In this document: positions 37,613 through 45,541 of the stretch, one piece after another
Layout of the letters: each line of letters begins with the position of its first letter
How positions within the stretch are numbered: the first letter of the stretch is position 1
Source: Oscillospiraceae bacterium
GTDB lineage: Bacteria > Bacillota > Clostridia > Oscillospirales > Oscillospiraceae
Assembly (NCBI GenBank): GCA_902778115.1
Contig: CACYWG010000007.1
Location: 22,560 to 86,559 of the forward strand
Length of the DNA stretch: 64,000 bases
Direction: 5' to 3'
Translations under genes and position numbers: made by a program
Notes under the pieces: generated by a model
What the model saw: only the letters and a program-made list of their open reading frames with translations
Told to the model about the DNA's origin: nothing
The model's database searches: none

Positions 37613-38410
37613 TCAAAGATAGCTGCCGACGGCCTCCTGGACGGCATAGTAGATCGAGTACAGCAGGCTGAGGCCCTGCGTGGAGACCCACTTGCCGTTG
37701 ATCTTCAGCACGGTCAGCTCGCCGTCGTCCTCCTCGGGCTCGTCCAGCTCGCTGCCGGTGATCGTGATGAGGTACTCCAGGTCGTAGCCCTCGGTAATTT
37801 CGGCGCCCTTGAGCTTCTGACCGATGGTCTTCAGGCACTCGATGCAGGCCTTGACGTCCTTGACGTCCATATCGAGATCCTCGGCCAGATCCTTCAGGTC
37901 GCCGCTCTTGAGCTTGCCGAGCGTCTTGCCCAGCGCGGCGTAATCCTCGCCCAGGGACTTGAGGTCGCTCTTGTAGTCCTTCAGCTCGTCGCGGTCGAGC
38001 TTTTCCTCGACCTCTTTGTCGTTTTTGTAGCGGATCTTGAAGTTTTTGCCGTATTCGTCCCGCTTGTCCTGATGGGCGTCGGCGGCGTCCTCCTCGAGCT
38101 CCTCGAAGCGATCCTCGAATTCGTCGCTGTCGTCGGCAAGACGGATGAGTTTGGCGGCGTTGTTGCCCTCGATCCCGCCGATCATGTCCCTGACGACGGT
38201 CTCGACCTCGATCTCCTTGGCGTTGGCGTATTTCTCCAGCACCTTGATCGGTGTGGTCCGGCTGCTGCTGTTGAACAGCAGGAGGCACAGGCCGACGATC
38301 AGCGCGGCCGCCACGAGGACAACGGCGGCGATGACGGCGATCTTCTTCCAGTCGGGGCGCTTCTTCTGCCCGTCAAATTCGGGCTGGGCCACAAAATTTC
38401 TATCGTCCAT
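37613..38410 (-). CDS. Membrane-anchored acidic helical protein, unknown function
   Basis: I do not recognise this 265-residue protein. It has a cytoplasmic N terminus, one transmembrane segment at residues 24-46, and an extracytoplasmic region that is highly charged and probably helical (many Asp, Glu and Lys). A short beta-rich end follows (LTVLKINGKWVSTQGL), reminiscent of the closing strand of DUF4878-like lipoprotein domains. It precedes the PIG-L gene on the same strand, separated by a GC hairpin. Confidence 0.65.
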   Translation of the reverse strand: MDDRNFVAQPEFDGQKKRPDWKKIAVIAAVVLVAAALIVGLCLLLFNSSSRTTPIKVLEKYANAKEIEVETVVRDMIGGIEGNNAAKLIRLADDSDEFEDRFEELEEDAADAHQDKRDEYGKNFKIRYKNDKEVEEKLDRDELKDYKSDLKSLGEDYAALGKTLGKLKSGDLKDLAEDLDMDVKDVKACIECLKTIGQKLKGAEITEGYDLEYLITITGSELDEPEEDDGELTVLKINGKWVSTQGLSLLYSIYYAVQEAVGSYL

Positions 38411-38502
38411 GATGAGTCTCCTTTGCCTGATGTTTTCCGAAAGCTGTTAAAAATATTTTATAACAATCTTTCCGACAGGTCAAGAAAAAAGCCGACAGAA
38501 AC

Positions 38503-38541
38503 AAAAGAAGCAGCCGCCCCGATGGGGTGACTGCTTCTTTT
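38503..38541 (-). terminator. Extra copy of the tRNA-Thr-type terminator
   Basis: The stem AAAAGAAGCAG/CTGCTTCTTTT encloses CCCC-GAT-GGGG. It matches the terminator directly after tRNA-Thr at 38842-38874 in its central 20 bases, so it looks like a duplicate. Confidence 0.75.
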
Positions 38542-38680
38542 GGCTGATCTGCATACTGAAGATGCAGCAAATGTAAGGTTTCGGGAAGGAAGATATTGTG
38601 AAAGAACCCTACGCCCAGGAGGGGTGTCTTTCACGTACAATAACCCCGCCGCGCAGATAAGTTTGCGAAGCAAACTTGCT

Positions 38681-38722
38681 CCAGGAAAAAAGCCAGCTCC
38701 TTCGAGCTGGCTTTTTTCCTGG
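38681..38722 (-). terminator. Strong hairpin after the truncated tRNA-Thr copy
   Basis: A 19-bp stem (CCAGG plus A6 GCCAGCTC with its complement) has a 4-base loop and a T6 tract on the minus strand. It follows the duplicated tRNA 3' end as a terminator follows a real tRNA. A small AAGTTTGC/GCAAACTT hairpin lies next to it at 38659-38677. Confidence 0.8.
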
Positions 38723-38826
38723 AGCTGATACCCAGATTCGAACTGGGGCGCCGCCGCTCGCCATGCGAGCACGCTGCGCCGCAAGATCCGCTCGCTGCGC
38801 TCGCTCAAACAGTCCCCAGTTCGAAT
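38720..38826. pseudogene. tRNA-Thr 3'-end remnants, one direct and one inverted
   Basis: Bases 38720-38748 are identical to the last 29 bases of tRNA-Thr (38876-38904: T arm, acceptor strand and CCA). Bases 38812-38826 repeat 15 bases of the same T arm in inverted orientation. The GC-rich bases between them contain short inverted repeats. The anticodon and D arms are absent, so no functional tRNA is made. Confidence 0.8.
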
Positions 38827-38841
38827 ACTTACAGATATGAA

Positions 38842-38874
38842 AAAGACAGCCGCCCCAATGGGGTGACTGTCTTT
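38842..38874 (-). terminator. tRNA-Thr terminator
   Basis: AAAGACAG pairs with CTGTCTTT around a CCCC-AAT-GGGG core. A T run follows on the minus strand directly after the tRNA 3' end. Confidence 0.85.
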
Positions 38875-38875
38875 C

Positions 38876-38951
<76 letters not shown>

Positions 38952-38957
38952 AAAATT

Positions 38958-38981
38958 CATGCCCCTTACAGAAGGGGCATG
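38958..38981 (-). terminator. Hairpin between tRNA-Asp and tRNA-Thr
   Basis: A perfect 10-bp stem (CATGCCCCTT with its complement) has a 4-base loop and AATTTT behind it. It may be an inefficient terminator or a processing signal in the tRNA transcript. Confidence 0.6.
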
Positions 38982-38983
38982 AG

Positions 38984-39060
38984 TGGCGACCGAGAAGGGA
39001 CTTGAACCCTCGACCTCCGGCGTGACAGGCCGGCGTTCTAACCGACTGAACCACTCGGCC
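38984..39060 (-). tRNA. tRNA-Asp (GTC anticodon)
   Basis: The 77 bases include CCA. The acceptor stem is GGCCGAG with CTCGGTC (one G-T pair), the anticodon arm is GCCGGC-CTGTCAC-GCCGG with anticodon GTC, and the T loop is GGGTTCAAGTCCC. Confidence 0.96.
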
Positions 39061-39071
39061 ACGGCTGGATT

Positions 39072-39100
39072 ATAATATCAAATCGTCCCGGCTTTGTCAA
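39072..39100 (-). promoter_or_regulatory. tRNA-Asp-Thr promoter
   Basis: On the minus strand a perfect TTGACA (39095-39100) and TATTAT (39072-39077) are 17 bases apart and directly precede tRNA-Asp. Confidence 0.88.
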
Positions 39101-39121
39101 CACTTTTTTGAAAGATTATCG

Positions 39122-39158
39122 AAAAACACCCGCTCCCATGCAGGGAACGGGTGTTTTT
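39122..39158 (-). terminator. ABC exporter terminator
   Basis: AAAAACACCCG pairs with CGGGTGTTTTT, with extra CTCCC/GGGAA-type pairing inside and a T run on the minus strand just after the permease stop. Confidence 0.85.
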
Positions 39159-39163
39159 CTGCA

Positions 39164-40759
39164 TCACAGCGCCCGGAATTTTGCTTCTCCGCGCGTCGTC
39201 AGCCAGCGCCACAGCAGCAGGCACAGCAGCAGCACCAGTCCCAGAAGTCCGCCGGCGATCGCAAGAGGCGGGACCGTGTCGCCGAAAATCAGGACGATCA
39301 GGAGCGGCAGCATCAGCAGCCCCATCGTGCCGAGCATCGTTACGGCCACAGCCATGCCCGTCTTGACGGCCTGGGTCTCGTTGATCCAGTCCAGATTCGG
39401 GTGGCGCAGGTTCTCAAAGAGCCCCAGCAGGCCGGTGAACAGCACGCAGGCGGAGGGCAGCAGGAAGAGCAGGAGCGCGTCAAGCGGCGCGGGCCGGAGC
39501 AGCACAACGAAGATCGCCGAGCAGATCAGCATCGGCGGCACCGCGATCAGCAGGTGCATGCGGAGCTTGGCGCGCAGGACCTGGCGCGGCGTGACCGGCA
39601 GGGACTGCAGCAGCCACAGGCTTTTGCCCTCGAGCGAGATGCTCGGCGCGGTGACCGTGCACATGGCCGCCATGAAGCAGAGCCCGAGCAGCAGAAGAAG
39701 CGGCAGAAATTCGCCGAGGCCGGGCATGGACAGCAGCGGCGCGAGGCTTTCGCGCTTGACGATCAGAAAGACCGCCGCGACCGGGGCCATGATCACGCCC
39801 AGGGCGCTGTTGAGGATGTAGGAGGGGCAGGCGGCAAAGCGCTTGAACTCGCGGCGCAGCAGCGCGCGGTCCGGAGAGACGGCGTCCACCGCCTTTTCGA
39901 CGTACTTCACCTTCGCAATGCTGCTCTTGGCGGTTGCGGTCTTCACGAAGCTGCGCTCCAGAGCCACCCAGATCAGCAGGAGCAGGGCGGCGGTGAGCAG
40001 CGCCAGCGCGCCGAGGGCAAGCAGATCGCCGCCGACGCAGGCCCGGCCGAGCCAGACCAGCGGCGCGACGCCGCCGATCGCATGGGCAAGCGGCGTGGGA
40101 TCGGCCGCAAGATTGGTGATCCAGATGTTCATGCGCGAGATCGCGACGAAATACACCGCCAGGAAGGCCAGCGACAGCACGACCGTCATCAGCGACTGGT
40201 TGCGTACCCGGGCGGAGATCAGATGCAGCAGGAAGCCGAAGACCGAGGAGAGCGCCAGCGAGATCAGCGGCAGCAGCACGAAGAGCACGGCGAAGCTGCA
40301 CAGAAAGCTGCCGAGGGAGAAGCCCGCCGCCTGGAACCAGGCGAGCATCGCCGGGCCGGCGACGATCAGGTCGAAGAGCAGATTCATCACCAGCAGCAGG
40401 AGCATGCGGCTGAGCAGCACCTCGCCCGGCTTGACCGGCATCGACAGCAGCAGGTCGTTGTCCGTGGCCTCATAGAGCTGCGCTTTGGCAGAGAAAACGC
40501 TGCCGACGAACATCAGCGCAAAGGCCATCAGCGAAGCCAGCGCGAAATAGATCGCGCCGAGACCCGCGGCGGAAAAAGGCCCCGCCAGGGTATCGAAGGT
40601 CGTATACAGCATGAAGGCGAAGTAGCCGAAGGTGTAGAGCATCAGCACGGCAAAGCCGAGGATCTGCGCCTTCGAGCGCTTGCGCGTGCTGCGGTTGGCG
40701 CCGGTCAGCGAGCTTTTCAGCGACGCCAGACGGACGCGAAACAGAGCCTTAAGCCTCAT
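39164..40759 (-). CDS. ABC-2-type transporter permease (large)
   Basis: This 531-residue protein has about twelve hydrophobic segments in two halves, with a cytoplasmic stretch near residue 290. It fits a large exporter permease (ABC-2 or YtrF/BcrB-like two-repeat type). Its start overlaps the end of the ATPase gene by 11 bases, so the two proteins clearly form one transporter. The substrate is unknown; such pairs often give resistance to peptides or act on envelope lipids. Confidence 0.82.
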   Translation of the reverse strand: MRLKALFRVRLASLKSSLTGANRSTRKRSKAQILGFAVLMLYTFGYFAFMLYTTFDTLAGPFSAAGLGAIYFALASLMAFALMFVGSVFSAKAQLYEATDNDLLLSMPVKPGEVLLSRMLLLLVMNLLFDLIVAGPAMLAWFQAAGFSLGSFLCSFAVLFVLLPLISLALSSVFGFLLHLISARVRNQSLMTVVLSLAFLAVYFVAISRMNIWITNLAADPTPLAHAIGGVAPLVWLGRACVGGDLLALGALALLTAALLLLIWVALERSFVKTATAKSSIAKVKYVEKAVDAVSPDRALLRREFKRFAACPSYILNSALGVIMAPVAAVFLIVKRESLAPLLSMPGLGEFLPLLLLLGLCFMAAMCTVTAPSISLEGKSLWLLQSLPVTPRQVLRAKLRMHLLIAVPPMLICSAIFVVLLRPAPLDALLLFLLPSACVLFTGLLGLFENLRHPNLDWINETQAVKTGMAVAVTMLGTMGLLMLPLLIVLIFGDTVPPLAIAGGLLGLVLLLCLLLWRWLTTRGEAKFRAL

Positions 40760-41465
40760 GGCTCTCCTCCAGTTCCAGGAACACGTCCTCCAGCGAGGCG
40801 TCGCCCTTGACCTCTTCCATCGTGCCGCTGGTGATCAGACGGCCTTCCTTGATGATGGCGACCTTGTCGCAGAGCTTTTCCGCCACCTCCAGCACATGCG
40901 TGGAGAAGAAGATCGCGCCGCCGCGGTCGCAGTGCTCGCGCATCATCTGCTTGAGCAGGTGGGCGGCCTTCGGGTCGAGGCCGACGAAGGGCTCATCCAT
41001 CAAAATCAGCTTCGGCTCGTGCAGCCAGCCGGAGATCATCGCCAGCTTCTGCTTCATGCCGTGGGAGTAGGCGGAGATCGGCTGCGCCAGATCGGCCGTC
41101 AGCTCGAAACTGTCGGCCAGGCGGCGGATGCGCTCGGCGCGCACGGCCTTCTCCACGCCGAAGATATCGGCGATGAAGTTCAGATACTGGATGCCGGAGA
41201 GGAAGTTGTAGAGATCGGGATTGTCCGGCAGATAGGCCAGCACGCGCTTGGCCTCAAGCGGGTTTGCGCTCACGTCGATGCCGTTGATGCGGATCTCGCC
41301 GGCGTCGAAGGGCAGGATGCCCGCGCAGGATTTGAGCGTCGTGGTCTTGCCGGCGCCGTTGTGGCCGATGAAGCCGTAGATCTCGCCCGGGGCGATGTGC
41401 AGCGTCAGGTCGTCCACGGCCTTCTTGTCGCCGTAGGTTTTGGTCAGGTGGGTGATTTGGAGCAT
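40749..41465 (-). CDS. ABC transporter ATPase (exporter, BcrA-like)
   Basis: This 238-residue ATPase has Walker A GHNGAGKTT, the degenerate signature YSHGMKQKLA typical of ABC-2 exporters, Walker B LILMDEPFVGLD and an H-loop His. AAGGAGG precedes the ATG at 41465. The longer frame upstream is translated heptamer repeat and is rejected. It pairs with the overlapping permease gene. Confidence 0.92.
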   Translation of the reverse strand: MLQITHLTKTYGDKKAVDDLTLHIAPGEIYGFIGHNGAGKTTTLKSCAGILPFDAGEIRINGIDVSANPLEAKRVLAYLPDNPDLYNFLSGIQYLNFIADIFGVEKAVRAERIRRLADSFELTADLAQPISAYSHGMKQKLAMISGWLHEPKLILMDEPFVGLDPKAAHLLKQMMREHCDRGGAIFFSTHVLEVAEKLCDKVAIIKEGRLITSGTMEEVKGDASLEDVFLELEESHEA

Positions 41466-41481
41466 GGATAAGCCTCCTTGA

Positions 41482-41512
41482 AATTCGGAATTCGGACTTC
41501 GGAATTCGGAAT
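41482..41512. repeat. Heptamer tandem repeat (AATTCGG type)
   Basis: Four 7-base units (AATTCGG three times, ACTTCGG once) lie just upstream of the ABC ATPase ribosome binding site and downstream of the CPBP gene. Confidence 0.85.
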
Positions 41513-41541
41513 GAGCGCCCGAGAGAACAGCAGGGGACGAT

Positions 41542-42432
41542 TCACGATCCATCTGCTTCCGCGGCGGGCGCCTTTTTCAACAGAACGAAGAGCGCGAGGA
41601 GCAGCAGCGGCAGCCCGCCGATCACGCCGATCATCACCGGGCCGACGGTGAGCCGGTCGGTATAGGCCGGGTCGAGCAGCAGCAGCGGCAGGCCGCTGCA
41701 GGCGTTGACCGCGCCGTGGGCGAGCGCGGGCGCCCAGATGCTGCCGGTCTTGACGTACAGCGCGTCGAGCAGAATGCCCAGCGCCGTCGTAAAGACGCAG
41801 AAGAGCAGCATGCCCAATACCGGCGCGCCCCAGTAGTGCAGGCCGTACTCGTAGCCCGCGATCAGCATCAGCGGCCAGTGCCAGGCGCCCCAGATCACGC
41901 CGCCGAGCAGCAGGCCGCGCACACGTCCGAAGCGCTCCTTCAGCCGCGGGAGCATCAGACCCCGCCAGCCGGCCTCCTCTCCGACCGAGGGGATCGTGTT
42001 GAGAAAGGGCGCGTAGCTCAGCGCGGCGACAGCCTGAAGCAGAACAAAGGCCGACGCGGGGAGCGCCTGCGCCTCAAACTGCTGCTTCGCCTCCTCAGAA
42101 AGCGTGGCGAGAATGGCGGAGCCGCTTGCGTCAAAGCGCGCGGGGAAGAGCAGAAAATACAGCGCCGCGCCCAGCGCGCACAGCAGCACCGGGCAGAGCC
42201 AGCCCGCCAGGTACCAGCGGAGGTTCCCGCGCACTCTCGGCCGCCAGCCCAGCGACTTCAGCGGCACGTCGGCCAGCATCACCGCCGCGAGCGGCGCGAA
42301 CATCGCCAGCATCGTCAGACCCTGGAAGATCAGCGCGTTCCCGCGCAGCGCGAAGATCGCCGCCGGGATCTGTACCGCCCAGCCCAGGCCGAAGGCCCAG
42401 AGCAAGTATTTCAGAAGCGTTTTGTCTTTCAT
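41542..42432 (-). CDS. CPBP-family intramembrane metalloprotease
   Basis: This 296-residue protein has about eight membrane helices and the CPBP (CAAX protease/bacteriocin-processing) motifs EEAGWRG in one helix and HWPLM in a later one, which provide the Glu and His active-site residues. The family includes bacteriocin self-immunity and prenyl-protease-like proteins. GGAGG precedes the ATG. It lies upstream of the ABC exporter genes on the same strand, which would fit a peptide-handling unit, but no peptide gene is seen. Confidence 0.88.
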   Translation of the reverse strand: MKDKTLLKYLLWAFGLGWAVQIPAAIFALRGNALIFQGLTMLAMFAPLAAVMLADVPLKSLGWRPRVRGNLRWYLAGWLCPVLLCALGAALYFLLFPARFDASGSAILATLSEEAKQQFEAQALPASAFVLLQAVAALSYAPFLNTIPSVGEEAGWRGLMLPRLKERFGRVRGLLLGGVIWGAWHWPLMLIAGYEYGLHYWGAPVLGMLLFCVFTTALGILLDALYVKTGSIWAPALAHGAVNACSGLPLLLLDPAYTDRLTVGPVMIGVIGGLPLLLLALFVLLKKAPAAEADGS

Positions 42433-42450
42433 GAAAAGCCTCCATCAGAG

Positions 42451-42556
42451 GGCTTCCCCTCAAGGGGAAGCTGTCGAGCGAAGCGAGACTGATGAGGTGT
42501 CAAGCATTTCCCACCTCATCCGGCCCTGCGGGCCACCTTCCCCTCAAGGGGAAGGC
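42451..42556. repeat. Hairpin-bounded intergenic repeat, type B (copy 3)
   Basis: It has CTTCCCCTCAAGGGGAAG hairpins at both ends, and GACTGATGAGGTG faces CACCTCATCCGG. It fills the gap between the DUF1648 gene and the CPBP gene. Confidence 0.83.
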
Positions 42557-42557
42557 T

Positions 42558-43058
42558 TTATTTCCGCAGCAGCCTAATGAAATAGCGCACGAGCGGGGCG
42601 AGAGAGAGCAGCACCAGCGCGCCGGTGACGTTGCCGGAGAGATGCTCCAGCGCGAGACTTTGGCAGACGGTGATGACCGCAAAGGACAGCGCCAAGGCGA
42701 GCCGCAGTTCGGCCAGCATGTCGCGAACCAGCCGGTAGACACGCACACGGTTATAGAGCGTGATGCGCACGCCGGTGTTCCAGCTCTTCGGGAAGCGTCC
42801 CGCGAGGGCGATCGACAGATCGCCGAAAAGTCCGATCGCGGGCATGAGAAATAGCAAGCCGCGGCTGCTGTAGCCGGTGACTTCGCCGGCGGCATTATAG
42901 TTGCTGGGGATTTGCGGCGGAAGCTGCGGCCAGCGGATCAGAATGAAGATGATCGAGCCAAGCAGCACGGCAGGAGCGAGGATGCCCAGCACACGCTGCC
43001 AGAGCGTTGAGGGGCTTCCGCAGAAGGCGTCGACCTCAGCGCGGGAGGGGATACGCAT
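42558..43058 (-). CDS. DUF1648-domain membrane protein
   Basis: This 166-residue protein has four hydrophobic segments. WPQLPPQIPSNYNAAGEVTG after the first of them is the DUF1648 signature found in SdpI-type immunity proteins and their relatives. The ATG at 43058 is chosen because AGGGGG lies 8 bases upstream; a GTG at 43067 would have no spacer. It follows the ribbon-helix-helix gene by 12 bases. Confidence 0.78.
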   Translation of the reverse strand: MRIPSRAEVDAFCGSPSTLWQRVLGILAPAVLLGSIIFILIRWPQLPPQIPSNYNAAGEVTGYSSRGLLFLMPAIGLFGDLSIALAGRFPKSWNTGVRITLYNRVRVYRLVRDMLAELRLALALSFAVITVCQSLALEHLSGNVTGALVLLSLAPLVRYFIRLLRK

Positions 43059-43070
43059 GGCACGCACCCC

Positions 43071-43268
43071 CTATTTGATGTCCAGCTCGGGCGGGACGTC
43101 GATCTCGTCCGAGACATATTTGCCGTTTTTCTTCCGCTGGCGGACGCACTCGGTCAGCAGATACTCGATCTGCCCGTTGAGCGAGCGGAAATCGTCCTCC
43201 GCCCAGGCGCTGAGCGCGTCATAGAGCTTGGGGTTGAGGCGCAGCGGCACCTGTTTTTTCTCAGCCAT
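43071..43268 (-). CDS. Ribbon-helix-helix (Arc-type) DNA-binding protein
   Basis: This 65-residue protein has the Arc/MetJ layout: a beta strand [10 protein letters not shown], a first helix [10 protein letters not shown], then [18 protein letters not shown] as the second helix. It starts 6 bases after the SPFH gene stop, so it is in the same operon. A palindromic site overlies the operon promoter at 44321-44339, which makes it a candidate autorepressor (inference). No toxin gene is next to it. Confidence 0.75.
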   Translation of the reverse strand: MAEKKQVPLRLNPKLYDALSAWAEDDFRSLNGQIEYLLTECVRQRKKNGKYVSDEIDVPPELDIK

Positions 43269-43274
43269 GGCTTA

Positions 43275-44297
43275 TTAATACAGCGAGCCGGAGTTGACGA
43301 CCGGCTGCGCGTCGCGGTTGCCGCAGAGGACGACCAGCAGGTTCGAGACCATGGCGGCCTTGCGCTCCTCGTCGAGCTGCACGACGCCGTTTTCGTTCAG
43401 GCGCTCAAGCGCCATCTCCACCATGCCGACCGCGCCGTCGACAATCATCTTGCGTGCGTCGATGATGGCGCTGGCCTGCTGGCGCTGCAGCATGACGGCG
43501 GCGATCTCCGGCGCGTAGGCGAGGTAGGTGATGCGGGCCTCGATGATCTCAATGCCGGCCTCGCCGACCTTCTGCTGGATCTCGTCCCGGATGCGCTGGG
43601 CCACCAGCTCGCTCGAGCCGCGCAGACTCCCTTCGTCGGCCACGCCGTCGCCGGTGGTGTCCACGCCGGGCGCCACGTCGTAGGGGTAGATGCGCACAAT
43701 GTTGCGCACGGCGCTGTCACACTGCAGGGAGAGATATTCCTTGTAGTTGTCGACGTTGAAGACGGCCTTGGCCGTGTCCACCACGCGCCAGATCACCGCG
43801 ATGCCGATCTCGACGGGGTTGCCGAGGCAGTCGTTGATCTTCTGGCGGGAGTTGGAGAGCGTCATGGCCTTGAGGGAGATTTTCTTGCTGGCCGATTCCG
43901 CCTGGACGCCCGCGCCCTGGCCGGTGAGCAGAGCGTTCAGCGCGGCGTTGTTGCTGCCGCCGTCCACGTCTCCGGACTGGTTGAGCTTGGTCTTGGCCGC
44001 GGGGTTGACCGCCACGCAGAAGGGATTGACGTAGTAGAAGCCCTCTTCTTTCAGCGTGCCGACGTACTTGCCGAAGAGCGTCAGCACCAGGGCTTCCTGG
44101 GGCTTGAGCACCTTGAAACCGAGGAAGGGGATCCAGCCGACGCAGAGATACAGGATGCCCAGCACCATCAGGGGGTAGAACCAGCCGCCGAGCCAGCTGC
44201 ACAGGATGACCAGCGCCAGCGCGCCGAGATACAGCAAAAGCAGCAGAAACAGCATGCCCATGCCGTTTTTCCGATTGGTCAGGATTTTTTCCGTCAT
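43275..44297 (-). CDS. SPFH/band 7 (stomatin-like) membrane protein
   Basis: This 340-residue protein has two close hydrophobic segments at about residues 15-60, followed by an SPFH domain ([33 protein letters not shown], a long helical region with [18 protein letters not shown]). Such proteins form oligomeric rings at membrane microdomains. The start at 44297 follows GGAGG. It is first in an operon with the ribbon-helix-helix and DUF1648 genes. Confidence 0.9.
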   Translation of the reverse strand: MTEKILTNRKNGMGMLFLLLLLYLGALALVILCSWLGGWFYPLMVLGILYLCVGWIPFLGFKVLKPQEALVLTLFGKYVGTLKEEGFYYVNPFCVAVNPAAKTKLNQSGDVDGGSNNAALNALLTGQGAGVQAESASKKISLKAMTLSNSRQKINDCLGNPVEIGIAVIWRVVDTAKAVFNVDNYKEYLSLQCDSAVRNIVRIYPYDVAPGVDTTGDGVADEGSLRGSSELVAQRIRDEIQQKVGEAGIEIIEARITYLAYAPEIAAVMLQRQQASAIIDARKMIVDGAVGMVEMALERLNENGVVQLDEERKAAMVSNLLVVLCGNRDAQPVVNSGSLY

Positions 44298-44320
44298 TGT
44301 CAGGTCCTCCAATTTCTTTT

Positions 44321-44359
44321 TGATATCAAAATGATATCACCGGAGGAAATGTTTGTCAA
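44321..44359 (-). promoter_or_regulatory. SPFH operon promoter with palindromic operator
   Basis: On the minus strand TTGACA (44354-44359) and TATCAT (44331-44336) are 17 bases apart. Two TGATATCA half-sites at 44321-44328 and 44332-44339 form an inverted repeat that covers the -10 box and the start of transcription, as a repressor site would. Confidence 0.82.
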
Positions 44360-44369
44360 GAAAAATCGG

Positions 44370-44406
44370 AAAAAACCGACGTGTTTCCAAACAACGTCGG
44401 TTTTTT
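44370..44406 (-). terminator. GDPD gene terminator
   Basis: A 12-bp stem (44370-44381 with 44395-44406) has T runs on both sides and follows the GDPD stop codon. Confidence 0.85.
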
Positions 44407-44420
44407 CTATGGAAGGCAGT

Positions 44421-45254
44421 TTATTTATACTGCAGCTTCGGGCGGTAGAACTCGAAGATGACGGCGTCGCGGCCCTTTTCGTTGCGCGGCTCATGACTCG
44501 TCCAGCCGACCCTCATCGCGCCGAGCTGCTCGGCCAGGCGCACCGTGGGCGGGCGGTAGCCGATCTTGTAGGCGATGAACTGCGGGCGGCTGAAGCAGTT
44601 GAGCAGACAGTGGCTGAGCAGGAAGGCGCGGCCGTAGCTCATATCCTTCAGATACTCCTTGCTCGGGGCGGCCAGCTGTCCGCGCAGCAGATCCTTCGCG
44701 TGGAAGCGAAACCACATCACAATGAAGGGGTTGAAGCTCTCGATGCAGGCCTCGCCCCGGTAGTTCTGCAGCATGGCGTAGGTCTTTTCGCACAGCTCGC
44801 GGTTGCGGCGGCCGCTTTTCAGCTCCACGATCAGCGGGCCGCGGCCGCGTACGGTATTCAGCACCTCGGAAAACAGCGGGATGCCGTACTCGGTGCCGCA
44901 GAGGCGCAGCTCCTGCAGCTCGGCCCAGGTCTTCTCGTCGACGCGCGCGTGCACGCCGCAGACGCGGTCGAGCGTATTATCGTGGAACACGACGACCTTG
45001 CCGTCCCTGGACAGCTGCACGTCCAGCTCGATGCCGTAGCCCTCGCGCGCGGCGCGCTCAAAGGCGGGCAGGGAGTTTTCGGGGATGCTCTTATCGCGGG
45101 TGTGCAGGCCGCGGTGGGCAAAATTCAGCCCCCAGAAGGGCGCCTTCTGCCGCTTGGTGGCCCGTCCGGGCGCCAGCAGCGCCAGAGGCACAGCCGTGGC
45201 GGCCAGGCCCGCGCCGGCGATCAGCAGGAGCTTTTTGCGGGTTTGCTGGGTCAT
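44421..45254 (-). CDS. Glycerophosphodiester phosphodiesterase family protein
   Basis: This 277-residue protein has an N-terminal membrane anchor (residues 8-26) and a GDPD barrel with catalytic FAHRGLH, PENSLPAF, GIELDVQLSRDGKVVVFHD. The family splits glycerophosphodiesters from phospholipids to glycerol-3-phosphate and alcohol, here probably at the outer face of the membrane. The C-terminal half is less typical but keeps the metal-binding Glu region (LIVELKSG). A 200-bp hairpin-array element lies upstream. Confidence 0.88.
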   Translation of the reverse strand: MTQQTRKKLLLIAGAGLAATAVPLALLAPGRATKRQKAPFWGLNFAHRGLHTRDKSIPENSLPAFERAAREGYGIELDVQLSRDGKVVVFHDNTLDRVCGVHARVDEKTWAELQELRLCGTEYGIPLFSEVLNTVRGRGPLIVELKSGRRNRELCEKTYAMLQNYRGEACIESFNPFIVMWFRFHAKDLLRGQLAAPSKEYLKDMSYGRAFLLSHCLLNCFSRPQFIAYKIGYRPPTVRLAEQLGAMRVGWTSHEPRNEKGRDAVIFEFYRPKLQYK

Positions 45255-45280
45255 ATCCGAAACACCTCAAATCCTTTGAG

Positions 45281-45480
45281 AATGATTATATGATGGCGAA
45301 AAGCCAAAAAGCTTTTCGCCGCGCCGCTTTGCGGCGCAGCAAAACAGCAGCGCTGTTTTGCCATGTACTCATTGCAAAGAACATCGGGCGAATGATTTTC
45401 AGAATCATTCGCTGCCAAACAATAAGTTTGGCAGCGAAATCAATCGAATCCTCGATTGATTTCGCCATCCGATGATCATT
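45281..45480. repeat. Hairpin-array element with terminal inverted repeats
   Basis: Arms of 21 bases (45281-45301 and 45460-45480) match at 17 positions. Inside are six hairpins: 45295-45320 (10-bp stem), 45321-45337 (7), 45339-45361 (10), 45388-45412 (10), 45411-45435 (10) and 45434-45465 (14). The stems show no mismatches. It lies between the GDPD and MFS genes and overlaps no supported gene. It looks like a non-autonomous mobile element or a structured RNA. Confidence 0.85.
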
Positions 45481-45520
45481 ATAAAAAAGTATATGCCGGA
45501 AACCGAAAACCGAATCCATC

Positions 45521-45540
45521 AACTCCGAATTCCGAATTAT
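45521..45540. repeat. Short heptamer repeat (CCGAATT type) after the MFS gene
   Basis: The units CCGAAT(T) lie just after the MFS stop codon. They are shorter than the other copies but of the same unit and position. Confidence 0.65.
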
Positions 45541-45541
45541 C

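Noticed and set aside
45286..45522. Open frames on both strands across the hairpin array (78 and 61 codons)
   Set aside because: The stems are perfect inverted repeats, so open frames on both strands are expected. There is no ribosome binding site or family.
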